Below the pieces are notes generated by a model that had not been told where the DNA came from, ran no database searches, and saw nothing but the letters and a program-made list of their open reading frames with translations. This document shows, one piece after another, positions 1-8,642 of a stretch of DNA of 64,000 nucleotides. The translations under genes were made by a program, and so were the position numbers. Source of the stretch: Candidatus Sumerlaeaceae bacterium (lineage in GTDB: Bacteria; Sumerlaeota; Sumerlaeia; Sumerlaeales; Sumerlaeaceae); contig JAOAAY010000003.1 in the NCBI GenBank assembly GCA_026418615.1, positions 1 to 64,000 of the forward strand, given 5' to 3'. Numbering within the stretch: the first letter of the stretch is position 1; each line of letters starts with the position of its first letter.

Positions 1-778
1 TCATGCTCATGCCCTCGAAACCATAGGCCATCACTTGGAAGGACCAGCCCACTGTGAGCCAAATCGCCACGGTCTGCAGGGTGACGACAACCCAGGACCG
101 GGCATCGCGCAGCGAGGCAAAGCCGCGGGCGAAATTGTCCAGCAGCCGGACGAGCGCGTCTCGCAAATGACGGGGGACAAGCGGCACGCGTGCAATGACG
201 CCCTGCACGAGCCGGCGTGACGGCCCCCACATCATCAACACCGCTCCGATGCTCAATACTCCACACATCACGGCCAGTTTGTGCGCCAGCCCTTCGATGT
301 CAGCATGCGTGACCGTAAACTGTCCGTAGGAGATCGTAAACCCGGGGTCTATCCGGGTACTGGCCAAGGCTACAGGCAGCAAAACCAGCAGCACGACGGA
401 GTCAAAGATACGCTCGACAACGATTGTGGCGAACACAGCGGCAGCGGATAGCCTTTCTCCTCGCGCGAGAATATAAGCGCGAGCAAACTCGCCGAGCCGG
501 CCGGGGAAAATGCTGTTGATGCCAAATCCGGCCATCATGGGACCAAACAAGCGCCCGGCGGTGAAATTGCCCTCCGGCCGCATGAGCCAGCGCCACCGCA
601 CAGCGCGCAAGTACATGCTGAGAAAAGTGATGCCAACCACCGGGATGGCCCAAAGCCAGTTTACGGTTTGCAAGGCCTGAGCAAGGTCGGGGAGGCTGAC
701 GGGTCTCAGCGCCAGGTAAAGAAACAATGCGCTCAGCAGAAGGCCGATGCCGAGTTGAACTTTCCGATTCCGAATCAC
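1..778 (-). CDS. Flippase-like / lysylphosphatidylglycerol synthase TM-domain membrane protein, 3' end outside window
   Basis: Integral membrane protein of the PF03706 (UPF0104, flippase-like) type, a family linked to lipid or lipid-linked glycan transport; the substrate here is unknown. The reading frame runs off the window edge, so only the first 259 residues are visible. It shows hydrophobic stretches (LGIGLLLSALFLYLAL, IPVVGITFLSM) and the family signature around GFGINSIFPGRLGEFARAY, followed by an ERIFDS segment. The start is taken as GTG at 778, because a TGA lies five codons upstream in frame and there is no earlier ATG. The frame is absent from the ORF track because its stop lies outside. 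It follows agmatine deiminase on the same strand with a 77-base gap. A second PF03706 member lies at 51755-52759. Family confident, exact start less so. Confidence 0.75.
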   Translation of the reverse strand, partial: MIRNRKVQLGIGLLLSALFLYLALRPVSLPDLAQALQTVNWLWAIPVVGITFLSMYLRAVRWRWLMRPEGNFTAGRLFGPMMAGFGINSIFPGRLGEFARAYILARGERLSAAAVFATIVVERIFDSVVLLVLLPVALASTRIDPGFTISYGQFTVTHADIEGLAHKLAVMCGVLSIGAVLMMWGPSRRLVQGVIARVPLVPRHLRDALVRLLDNFARGFASLRDARSWVVVTLQTVAIWLTVGWSFQVMAYGFEGMSM

Positions 779-855
779 ACTGGAGAAGGTTCAGCCCTGC
801 GCGCCCGAACACAAACGAAAAGAGCGCTGCGACAAACCGCAAAATTCGCTGACTG

Positions 856-1929
856 TCAGGCTGCCGGTTGCTGTTGGGTGGAGCAGTGGATGGTCCCGAG
901 TCCCCAAACAAGATCGGTGCAATGGATGCCCGTCACGGTGCGGTCCGGGAACAGCGCTGCGAGCGTATTGAGCGCCTCGCGGTCCCGAGGATCGTTGAAA
1001 GTCGGCACGAGCACGACACTGTTGGCAATGTAAAAGTTTGCATAACTGGCCGGCAGACGGACGCCGTCGCAAGTGATGGCACGCGGCATTGGCAACTCAA
1101 CGACCTCTAACGGGCGTCCGCTGCGAAGCCTGTGCGCTCGCAGCAGTGCAAGATTCTCAGCCAGTGGCTCATGGTTAATGTCGTCCGGATCGGGTTCTGT
1201 CACGATAACGACCTTGTCCGGGGCTACAAACCGGGCGAGGTCATCCACATGGCCGTGTGTATCGTCGCCGGCTATGCCGCGCTTAAGCCAGATCGTCTCT
1301 TCGACACCAAGGTATTGCGCGAAAACCTGCTCGATACCCTCGCGCGACAGCCCGGGATTTCGCTGCTGGACGGTGCTCAGCAGGCATTCCTCCGTAGTCA
1401 GCAGCAGCCCCTGACCATTGACATCAATACTGCCGCCCTCGAGCACCATCCTGCGGCCGGTCTCGGCGGCGATAGGCTGCGTGATCGGCACTCCGGCGCA
1501 GTGTGCCACGGCGGCGGCCACACGGCTGTCGCGTTGCCAGTTGCCGTAACGCGCCCACGCATTGAAACTCCAATCGAGGGCTGCGACTTCGCGTCGCGCG
1601 CCATCATCGCGCACCACAAAGGTCGGACCCGAATCGCGCAACCATGAGCGGTCCGTTGCCACATGGAAAAATTGGACATTTCCCAGGTCCACCCCACGGC
1701 GTGCCAAGACGCGACGGGCGCGGGTCTCCATGCGAGAGTCGTCCACCAGAATACAGACCTTTTCTGACCGCGCCAACCACCAAGTGATCTCTGCGAAGAC
1801 CCATGGGATAGGCGCGAACTTTCCCGGCCAGTCGGTCCGCTCGTGTGGCCAGGCCAGCCAGGTCGCCTCGTGGGGCTCCCATTCGGCAGGCATTCGCAAA
1901 CCGCGGGGGGAGGGGCTAAACGGCGGCAT
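856..1929 (-). CDS. aguA: Agmatine deiminase (peptidyl-arginine deiminase family)
   Basis: Cytosolic enzyme converting agmatine to N-carbamoylputrescine and ammonia in polyamine synthesis. The 357-residue product begins MPPFSPSPRG with MPAEWEPHEATWLAWPH close behind, typical of the family. Conserved blocks are visible in order: EGGSIDVNGQG, GIAGDDTHGHVDDLARFV and the C-terminal GLGTIHCSTQQ holding the catalytic cysteine (about residue 349). The ORF track extends 52 codons further upstream into the previous gene; I chose the ATG at 1929 because homologues start at this point. It overlaps the stop of the upstream gene by 14 bases, suggesting translational coupling. The usual partner, N-carbamoylputrescine amidase (aguB), is not visible in the window. 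Confidence 0.93.
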   Translation of the reverse strand: MPPFSPSPRGLRMPAEWEPHEATWLAWPHERTDWPGKFAPIPWVFAEITWWLARSEKVCILVDDSRMETRARRVLARRGVDLGNVQFFHVATDRSWLRDSGPTFVVRDDGARREVAALDWSFNAWARYGNWQRDSRVAAAVAHCAGVPITQPIAAETGRRMVLEGGSIDVNGQGLLLTTEECLLSTVQQRNPGLSREGIEQVFAQYLGVEETIWLKRGIAGDDTHGHVDDLARFVAPDKVVIVTEPDPDDINHEPLAENLALLRAHRLRSGRPLEVVELPMPRAITCDGVRLPASYANFYIANSVVLVPTFNDPRDREALNTLAALFPDRTVTGIHCTDLVWGLGTIHCSTQQQPAA

Positions 1930-3664
1930 GTTGCGGCACTCCGAGATCAATATGGACAGTAGTCGTTCCCGCCCCGTTGCGCACAGGCACAAACACCACG
2001 ACTGAGTCCCGAATAAGAAGCGCCTGCCGGCGACGCTCAGGCGAGGGGCGCGCCAGGGCGTCGCCGAGAACATGCCAGAAAACAACCGGCACGGGCGCAG
2101 TCAGGTCCGGCGCTGTCACAGCCGCTTGCAGGACAAGATGCGCACCTTGGAAGGCGATATTGTAAAGAGTGACAGTGACCTCGCGCCGGAGGTCACGCTC
2201 GGGGTACACATCCGTCTCCGCTACGGGGTGCTGCGCGCCGTAGTCAAAGAATCGCCTCGGCAGGGGCTCCCCGTCGCTAACATACCACATAGCCGATGAG
2301 TCGTAATATAAAATGGCTGGCGGATAGGTTTCGCCGCCGGCCGGCCAGTCGGCCGGTTTGCGCACTCCGGCGTACCAGACGACTCTGTCGTGACAACGCA
2401 GGAGATCAGGCATCCAGAGGGCTTGGGCGGGATGGGAATCGGCCCCGTAACGCAGCGACAGCCATTCGGCCACCTCCCCGATGGTAGCCGGGGTTGTTTG
2501 TCCTGCCGTGGCGTCAAGGAAGCGCCGAAGCAGGTCAGCGTTTTCAGGAAAATGGCAGTCATGATCTTCCTGATGAATCAGGAAACAGAAATAATCGTTC
2601 AGACCATCCCCGGCATGGGCTGGCCCGGCCGAGAAATTCGCGCGGTAGGCACTTAGCAAGTCGCTCCAATAGTCGGGCTGTTCAAACATGATGCGGGAAT
2701 TTCGCATGTCGTCCGGATCGGTGGAAAAAATGACCGCCCCGCCGGGGCCGTCATCCGGCGAGCGCAGCGACAACATGGCATCGCGGGTTGTCCATTGAAA
2801 CATCCAAGGGCCCGGCCCCCCGTTGGCGGGGATGCGGTAATTGCGCAGCGATGCCCTGTAAGTATCCCATGGGCACCCGCGGTGATACATGCTCGTATCG
2901 CAGGTGCGGTGATCGAAACCCATGCCCCACAGGGCGCAAGCGCCGAGATCCCGGGCCGCTTCAGTGAAATGCCCGCCGACACTTCCCACGAACTGATCCA
3001 CGCCGATCGTATCCGTGAAAAAATCGAAACATGACTCGGTGGCCGACTTGCAGTGTTCCAGTAAATCGAGGGTTTCTGCGGCCGAGCGCTCGGTGTTATA
3101 ATTCACTGCATTATGGTGGATGCGGCTCGGAGGCAGAACTCCGTACTCGTCGCCAAACTCCGTCCGCCAGCGCGAGATGTCTGCGGCGGCCTTGCGCGCC
3201 ACGCGGTCGTCGATCAGCCAGGTTACCGGAAGATTGCGCATGTGACACATCCGCTCCAGTTGGCGCAGTTTCGGCCAGGCATCACCTTCGAGAACGAGAT
3301 TCTCCGGTCCTCCTCCAAACAAATATCCGTACGGATCAAATCCGACATGGTGGTTGCTGGACAAAACGAGGCACAGAAAAAACTCGCGCGGGCGGAAAAC
3401 CGCCACCGGCACTTCGCGCGGCACCCCGTTGACTTGCAGGCGTGCCACCCCGCGACCGGGCGCGACAGCCTCCAGCGGTAAAGCCCATTCCTGCCATCGT
3501 GAAGATCGCATCGGCAAGGCGGTCACCTCGGCTGTCGTGCGGGCTGGCGGAGCCACACACTGGGGCAGGCTGACAATCCGGACATTTGGCCGCCGGGACC
3601 GGGAAGGGGTCCGTATGCGGAGAGAGCAAGGCTGGCCGGCGATCCCAACGACTTTGGGCGGCAT
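1916..3664 (-). CDS. Unknown protein with a probable NodB/polysaccharide-deacetylase-like fold
   Basis: About 582 residues from the chosen ATG (MPPKVVGIAGQ); the track start 28 codons earlier would overlap the upstream gene. I do not recognise a named family. A beta-rich N-terminal part (to about residue 115) leads into FFLCLVLSSNHHVGFDPYGY, then LPVTWLIDDRVA, which resembles the carbohydrate-esterase/NodB pattern of a strand followed by acidic residues. Later come a His/Cys-rich block (WGMGFDHRTCDTSMYHRGC) and LIHQEDHDCHF, plausible metal ligands, and a beta-rich C-terminal domain. There is no signal peptide. It lies between DUF1015 and agmatine deiminase and overlaps aguA by 14 bases. A glycan-related hydrolase is the best guess; function unproven. 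Confidence 0.7.
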   Translation of the reverse strand: MPPKVVGIAGQPCSLRIRTPSRSRRPNVRIVSLPQCVAPPARTTAEVTALPMRSSRWQEWALPLEAVAPGRGVARLQVNGVPREVPVAVFRPREFFLCLVLSSNHHVGFDPYGYLFGGGPENLVLEGDAWPKLRQLERMCHMRNLPVTWLIDDRVARKAAADISRWRTEFGDEYGVLPPSRIHHNAVNYNTERSAAETLDLLEHCKSATESCFDFFTDTIGVDQFVGSVGGHFTEAARDLGACALWGMGFDHRTCDTSMYHRGCPWDTYRASLRNYRIPANGGPGPWMFQWTTRDAMLSLRSPDDGPGGAVIFSTDPDDMRNSRIMFEQPDYWSDLLSAYRANFSAGPAHAGDGLNDYFCFLIHQEDHDCHFPENADLLRRFLDATAGQTTPATIGEVAEWLSLRYGADSHPAQALWMPDLLRCHDRVVWYAGVRKPADWPAGGETYPPAILYYDSSAMWYVSDGEPLPRRFFDYGAQHPVAETDVYPERDLRREVTVTLYNIAFQGAHLVLQAAVTAPDLTAPVPVVFWHVLGDALARPSPERRRQALLIRDSVVVFVPVRNGAGTTTVHIDLGVPQHAAV

Positions 3665-3711
3665 GAGCGTTGCGAGGCGCCTTGGGCGCTGAATCAAGGT
3701 ACTGCCGCGGG

Positions 3712-5085
3712 TTAGCGCTTGCCGGAGGCCGGCTTTTTCATCTCGCAATCCATGTTCCGGATCACGAGTCCGCTGATGATTTTAGGATGAAAATAAGTGG
3801 ACTTGTGCGGCATTTTGATGCCGGCTTTCACAATTTCCGTCACCTGGTCCATGGGCGTCGCGTTCATGATGAATGCCAAACCCGCCTTGCGGCTCTTGAG
3901 AAGGTCGAACACGCGCTTCACATCCCGCACATAAAAGCATTCGTCCTCCTCCAGTTCGAACTCGGGATTCCCCACGAACACATGGTTGAGGATGTAATGA
4001 TGAAGCACCGTCACATCGAGGCGCTTCACGGGCTCCTGCAACTCGTCGTCGTCTACCAGGTCAACCGGGGATACGCCCTTCTTGAGCGTCAGGTATTTGA
4101 CCTTGCCGTCGGCCGACACCATGCCGAAGGCCATGCTTTTCTTGCCGAGTTTCTCAACGGTTTCGATGACCTTGCGTCCGTCGGTGTCCGGCTTGGCGAG
4201 GTCCACCTTGTCGTCCTTGAGGTCAAAGTTCTCCTTCAGTTCGGCAATGACTTCCTTCATATTGATGTCTGACATAAAACTGCGCGACAGCACCCTGTGG
4301 GTTGGCAGAATGACCAGTCCGTCCTGCTCGGCATTGGTCAGGTACATCATCATGTAGTCGAACGGCTGATTGCCGTCGCGACGGCCTGTGGCCTCGCGCA
4401 TCTCGTTTCGGAAGTTAATAGCCGTCTCGTAGCGGTGGTGTCCGTCGGCAATGAACAGTTGGCGCGACTGCATGGCCTCGCGCAGTCGCACCAGAAAATC
4501 CCTTTTCTGAACCACCCATAGGCGGTGGATCACGCCGTCGTCGTCCGTGACTTCCTCCCAGGGCTTGTCGGTCATGCGCTCGCTCACCATGCTCATGACC
4601 TCGTTTTTGGGGTCGTTGAAGATGACAAAGATGGCGCTCAAGTTGGCGTGGGTGGCGCGCAGCAGTTTCAGGCGGTCGGCCTTGGGTCCGGCAAAGGTCT
4701 GCTCATGTGCCCGGATACGGCCGCTGGCGTAGTCTTCGAGTTTGACAAGTGCAAAAAAGCCCCGGCGGCGCTTGATCTCACCCGAAGGCATTTTGAACTC
4801 CTGCTCGTAACAGTAGATTGCCGGCTTCTCGTCCTCGATCAGGATGCCGTCGCTGCGCCACGCTTTCAGGGTATTGGCCGCCCGGACATACTTGTTGGAG
4901 AAATTGTCGTCGCCGGCCTCATCCTTGCCCAAAATGAGTCGCACGACATTGTTCTCGTGGCGTGCGTACAACTCGTCCTGCATCTCGGGCGAGATGACAT
5001 CGTACGGCGGCGCAAGCACACACGACAGGTTGCCGATCAACTGCGAATTGTAACGGGTTCCGATGAATGGGAGAATGTCCGCCAT
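3712..5085 (-). CDS. DUF1015 family protein
   Basis: Full-length 457-residue member of the DUF1015 family (PF06245), widespread soluble proteins without a settled biochemical role. The diagnostic N-terminus ADILPFIGTRYN...LAPPYDVISPEMQDELY is present, followed by the usual NVVRLILGK block, the GRIRAHEQTFAGPKADRL block and the SRQLFIADGHHRYETA motif. The start ATG is unambiguous. It is followed after 47 bases by the unknown NodB-like gene on the same strand. A 14-base perfect palindrome lies 20 to 33 bases upstream of the start and could be an operator. Confidence 0.9.
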   Translation of the reverse strand: MADILPFIGTRYNSQLIGNLSCVLAPPYDVISPEMQDELYARHENNVVRLILGKDEAGDDNFSNKYVRAANTLKAWRSDGILIEDEKPAIYCYEQEFKMPSGEIKRRRGFFALVKLEDYASGRIRAHEQTFAGPKADRLKLLRATHANLSAIFVIFNDPKNEVMSMVSERMTDKPWEEVTDDDGVIHRLWVVQKRDFLVRLREAMQSRQLFIADGHHRYETAINFRNEMREATGRRDGNQPFDYMMMYLTNAEQDGLVILPTHRVLSRSFMSDINMKEVIAELKENFDLKDDKVDLAKPDTDGRKVIETVEKLGKKSMAFGMVSADGKVKYLTLKKGVSPVDLVDDDELQEPVKRLDVTVLHHYILNHVFVGNPEFELEEDECFYVRDVKRVFDLLKSRKAGLAFIMNATPMDQVTEIVKAGIKMPHKSTYFHPKIISGLVIRNMDCEMKKPASGKR

Positions 5086-5104
5086 GGGACAGAAAACACC
5101 TCTA

Positions 5105-5118
5105 CATATTGCAATATG
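5105..5118. promoter_or_regulatory. Perfect 14-bp palindrome upstream of the DUF1015 gene (candidate operator)
   Basis: CATATTGCAATATG is a perfect inverted repeat in the short gap between the solute-binding protein stop and the DUF1015 start. It is AT-rich within a GC-rich neighbourhood and sits just upstream of the ribosome-binding region, as a repressor site might. No matching regulator was identified. Confidence 0.3.
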
Positions 5119-5182
5119 ACTGAAGGTCTTTCGCCGGCACGGCGCGTGTCAACAGGGGAAAAAGATTGTGCCCGGGCCGTCG

Positions 5183-6526
5183 CTATTCCTCCGCCAGAAT
5201 CCGGTTGGCCCTAAGGACTGCGCGTTTCAAAGCGACGGATGTCATTTCGCCGTTGACTGAAATCTCCCGCATGGCGGTGCGCACAGCCCCCTTCGTAATT
5301 TCCGTGTTGGGCATGAGAGGCAGCGGTTTTGCCTGCTCAATGGCCTGACGGACAACATCATAGATGCACTGGCCGCCAAAGTAGGGATCTCGTTGCTGAA
5401 AGACCGGATCGCTCCATGCGGAGACCATCGGCGGCGGACTGCCGACGCGCCGGAAATAGTTGAGCGCGAACCGGTCCGTGGCCATGTACCGGATCAGTTC
5501 CATGGCGGCCTCCTTGTTGGGCGCATTGTATGGAACGGCCAGACACGCCCCGCCGAGGCCGCACGGTGGCAATCCGGGTTCGCGCCGCGGGAAGAGGGCC
5601 ACTCTCCAACGCCCGGCAAGTTCCGGAGCCTTTGTAGCCAGCAGTTTCGCGTACCACGGCCCCGAGATGTTGGCCGCAGCGCGGCCGGTCTTATAGAGCA
5701 CGATGGGGTCTTCCATCGTGCTGCGGGACCATCGAATGGCGATATCCGAGCGGAGCAGGTCGGCGAAGAACTCGAAAGCGGCCGCCGATTCGGGTTCGTC
5801 AAAAACGGCACGGCGCATGGTCTGGTCGAGAAACCGTCCACCGGATGAGGGGAGAAACGCCATGCTCATGGGTACCGGATCTTCCGGGTCCAGATACAGC
5901 AACCTCACCCCTGACGCTTGAGGTGTTTGGCTATCGCGAAGGGCCTGCCCCAGCCGGCGGAACTCGGACCAGGTTTCGGGGAATCTGTCCATCCCGAGGT
6001 TACGCATGGCGGGTTCGAGCAGGTCGGCCCGGTAAAACACCAGCATCATATCCAGATCCAGAGGAATGCCGTACTGGCGCATCGGCCCGCGCCAACCGGG
6101 TTTGTCGCGTCTGACTTCGGGGAATTGATAAGTTCCGAGTGTCGCCGGAAAATAGCGCGCGAAAAACTCCGGTCCGAGATGTTTGTCCAAGGGTTCCAAG
6201 CCCCCCGCGCTTGCAAGGCCGCCAGTCCATTCGGAACTGCCGACAATCACATCGGGCACATTGGATTGGGCGGCAATGGCCCACAGCGTTTTCTGCTGCA
6301 GGCTCTCCCACGGCACCGTTTGTACCTCGACGCGAATGTGCGGAAACTGATCCTCAAACTCGCTTTTAAGTTCACGCATCGTCTGGGCCGGGGTGGCAAA
6401 GGCCCAAAAAGAGACGACAGTCGTGGTGTCCCGGCCCGAGATGGGCGCGAGAACATTGACGCGCTCCGAGATGAAGAACACAATCAGAGCGATGACGATG
6501 AGTAGCAATGGTCCTGCGCGGCCCAT
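5183..6526 (-). CDS. Family 1 extracellular solute-binding protein (ABC sugar-type)
   Basis: 447-residue periplasmic or membrane-anchored binding protein of the SBP_bac_1 type, which captures sugars or oligosaccharides for an ABC importer. The chosen ATG (MGRAGPLLLIVIALIVFFISERV) gives an uncleaved-looking N-terminal membrane segment. The mature part begins TTVVSFWAFATPAQTMRELKSEFEDQFP, the typical first strand and helix of the family, and later shows PDVIVGSSEWTGG and a C-terminal KEAAMELIRYMATD block. The track start 22 codons upstream lacks a signal. No permease or ATPase gene accompanies it in the window, so the transporter partner must be encoded elsewhere or it acts alone. Divergent from the DUF429 gene across 34 bases. 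Confidence 0.85.
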   Translation of the reverse strand: MGRAGPLLLIVIALIVFFISERVNVLAPISGRDTTTVVSFWAFATPAQTMRELKSEFEDQFPHIRVEVQTVPWESLQQKTLWAIAAQSNVPDVIVGSSEWTGGLASAGGLEPLDKHLGPEFFARYFPATLGTYQFPEVRRDKPGWRGPMRQYGIPLDLDMMLVFYRADLLEPAMRNLGMDRFPETWSEFRRLGQALRDSQTPQASGVRLLYLDPEDPVPMSMAFLPSSGGRFLDQTMRRAVFDEPESAAAFEFFADLLRSDIAIRWSRSTMEDPIVLYKTGRAAANISGPWYAKLLATKAPELAGRWRVALFPRREPGLPPCGLGGACLAVPYNAPNKEAAMELIRYMATDRFALNYFRRVGSPPPMVSAWSDPVFQQRDPYFGGQCIYDVVRQAIEQAKPLPLMPNTEITKGAVRTAMREISVNGEMTSVALKRAVLRANRILAEE

Positions 6527-6560
6527 GACGCAGGGTGTGGTAAGGCGCTTTGAGGTCCCC

Positions 6561-7397
6561 GTGAAGCGAAATCCAGCATTACAAACAAACACCGTTCAGA
6601 CGATCGTTGGGGTTGACTTCAGCGGCGCGAGCGATGCCGGCCGCCATATTTGGATTTGCAGCGCCCGCCCGCGCGATCATGACCTTATCATCGAACAAGT
6701 GCAACCAGCCGAAACACTCTGCGGCGGGTCTTACGCCCGCGACGCCGCCTTAGCCGCCCTGCGCGAGTATTTATCAGGCAGGAGTGGTGTCTTAGCCGGG
6801 CTCGATTTTCCGTTCAGTCTGCCGGCGGCCATAATTGGGGAGTCCTCGTACCGGGCGTTTGTGTCAGGGTTTGCCGCCAAATATGGTTCTGCAGAGGCCT
6901 TTTATGCGGCATGCCGCCGTGCCGGGCGCGGTCGGGAGTTGAAACGAGCCACAGACATTGAGGCAGGCGCCCCATTTGCCCCGGCCAATTTGCGGATGTT
7001 CCGGCAAACCTTTTACGGAATCCGCGATATCCTTGCGCCGCTGATTGCCAGCGGCGGCGTGTGCGTCGTGCCCATGATGGCAGCCCGTCGTGATCGCGCG
7101 ATCCTGATTGAGATTTGCCCTGCCGTATTCTTGAGGCGCCTCGGGCTTTACAGTCCTTATAAAGGTCCCGCCTCACGGGCGCGATCGGCTCGTTCCTCGC
7201 TGCTCGACGCGCTGCGCGCACGCTTCCGACTCGGCGGTCTGACGCAACCGATACGGCGGTTGATTGTGGGGCAAACCCAAGGTGACGCGCTGGACAGCGT
7301 GCTGGCAGCGGTTGCGACTTTTAGTGCCTGGCGCGAAGGCCGGCTTGGCATGGCTCCCCGAGGCGACTTACGCCAAATCGAGGGCGAGATTTTTTAG
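6561..7397 (+). CDS. DUF429 family protein
   Basis: Soluble protein of about 278 residues, related to DUF429 proteins, which have an RNase H-like predicted fold and unknown function. The core begins VQTIVGVDFSGASDAGRHIWI, with GVLAGLDFPFSLP and IEICPAVFLRRLG further on, and QGDALDSVLAA near the end. The track start at 6393 reads through the divergent solute-binding protein gene. I prefer the GTG at 6561, preceded by GAGG at 5-base spacing. Acidic residues in VGVDFSG and LDFPFS are the likely active-site positions for this fold (inference). Confidence 0.75.
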   Translation: MKRNPALQTNTVQTIVGVDFSGASDAGRHIWICSARPRDHDLIIEQVQPAETLCGGSYARDAALAALREYLSGRSGVLAGLDFPFSLPAAIIGESSYRAFVSGFAAKYGSAEAFYAACRRAGRGRELKRATDIEAGAPFAPANLRMFRQTFYGIRDILAPLIASGGVCVVPMMAARRDRAILIEICPAVFLRRLGLYSPYKGPASRARSARSSLLDALRARFRLGGLTQPIRRLIVGQTQGDALDSVLAAVATFSAWREGRLGMAPRGDLRQIEGEIF

Positions 7398-7497
7398 GCC
7401 GCCGCGGCGGCGCATTGCCGATGTCGCGAGAAGAGGCGTTTGTAATTGTCTATGGGTGCTTTTAGTGTCAGCATGATGGGGTGCAGACAGGCTAAGC

Positions 7498-8637
7498 ATG
7501 AGCGAGAGTTTCTATAACATACTCGGTGTGTCCGAGAGCGCTTCTCAGGAGGAGATCAAGCGGGCTTACAGGCAACTCGCCAAGAAGTACCACCCGGACA
7601 AAAACCGGGGAAACAAGCGCGCAGAGGAACGCTTCAAGCAGATTAGCGAGGCCTATAATGTCCTAAGCGATCCGGCCAAGAGGGCACAGTACGATGAGAT
7701 GCGCCGAGGGTTCCGGCGTGGCGCAGGCGCAACTCACGCTTGGGGCACGACCGGCGGCGGTGCCCAAGGTTTTTCGTTCGAAGATCTCGGGGGATTTTCC
7801 GGATTTCAGGATGTTTTCGAGGAAATCTTCCGGCGCAGCCAATCGCGAAGAACCCGCGCGGCTGGCGACTGGGACTTTTCGTCGTTCGGGGAAGATGACA
7901 CTCGGTCGGAGGGCGAGCGGGGCGCCGACCTCGAGATCAGTATCAGCATCCCGTTCGCGACCGCCATGCAGGGCGGACATCATCGCCTGCGGTACAACCG
8001 TCCGGTTGTTTGCTCCAACTGCCGCGGAAGCGGGGGACAACCCGGCGGCGGCATATCCGATTGTGTCGAGTGCGGAGGTCGGGGCACCGTCGTTGTCTCG
8101 CGAGGCGGCTTTACGGTGCAGCGCCTCTGTAGGCGCTGTGGCGGCCGCGGCCGGGTGATAACCCGTCCGTGCGTTGTCTGCGCCGGCGCGGGAACAGTGC
8201 AGAAAGAGCGGACGCTCACCGTGAAAATTCCTGCCGGCATCCGGGATGGTCAGACAATTCGACTTGCCGGCGAGGGAGCGGCCGGGCCACGCGACGGCAC
8301 CGCTGGCGACCTGCTTCTGCGCGTGCATGTCGAGCCAGATCCGCGGTTTCGCATCGAAGATGGCTTATTGGTCACCGATGTGACCATACCCCTCGAAATG
8401 GCTGTTCTTGGCGGAACGGCCTCCGTGGACACTCCCGATGGCCAGGTCCAATTACGAATTCCGGCCGGAACGCAGAGCGATACCATGTTTCGCCTAAAAG
8501 GACGCGGCCTTGGGGGGCGGGGTGAGCACGGAGATCTTCATGTGCGGGTTCGCGTGGACATTCCGCGGCGCCTGACTGCTCGCCAGCGCGAGATGTTTGA
8601 GGCTTTCGCGCGGGAGATGAAGACGGCAGGACGGTAA
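7498..8637 (+). CDS. dnaJ: Chaperone DnaJ
   Basis: Type I Hsp40 co-chaperone that stimulates DnaK ATPase and delivers unfolded substrates in the cytoplasm. The 379-residue protein has a J domain with HPD (YHPDKNRG, about residue 32), a Gly/Phe-rich linker ([16 protein letters not shown]), four zinc-finger repeats ([32 protein letters not shown]) and the C-terminal substrate-binding beta domains. The set is complete, so it is a true DnaJ rather than a CbpA-like protein. dnaK, grpE and hrcA are not adjacent, and no CIRCE element is visible upstream. It converges on the GT4 gene with only 5 bases between stops. Confidence 0.95.
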   Translation: MSESFYNILGVSESASQEEIKRAYRQLAKKYHPDKNRGNKRAEERFKQISEAYNVLSDPAKRAQYDEMRRGFRRGAGATHAWGTTGGGAQGFSFEDLGGFSGFQDVFEEIFRRSQSRRTRAAGDWDFSSFGEDDTRSEGERGADLEISISIPFATAMQGGHHRLRYNRPVVCSNCRGSGGQPGGGISDCVECGGRGTVVVSRGGFTVQRLCRRCGGRGRVITRPCVVCAGAGTVQKERTLTVKIPAGIRDGQTIRLAGEGAAGPRDGTAGDLLLRVHVEPDPRFRIEDGLLVTDVTIPLEMAVLGGTASVDTPDGQVQLRIPAGTQSDTMFRLKGRGLGGRGEHGDLHVRVRVDIPRRLTARQREMFEAFAREMKTAGR

Positions 8638-8642
8638 TCGCT

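Noticed and set aside
402-911. 169-codon minus ORF at the window start
   Set aside because: It is a shadow: the other minus frame encodes a coherent PF03706 membrane protein through the same bases.
7398-7411. GCCGCCGCGGCGGC palindrome after DUF429
   Set aside because: Considered as a terminator, but there is no loop and no T run on either strand downstream.
7412-7497. CIRCE or heat-shock element before dnaJ
   Set aside because: Neither the TTAGCACTC/GAGTGCTAA repeat nor a sigma-32-like promoter is present.
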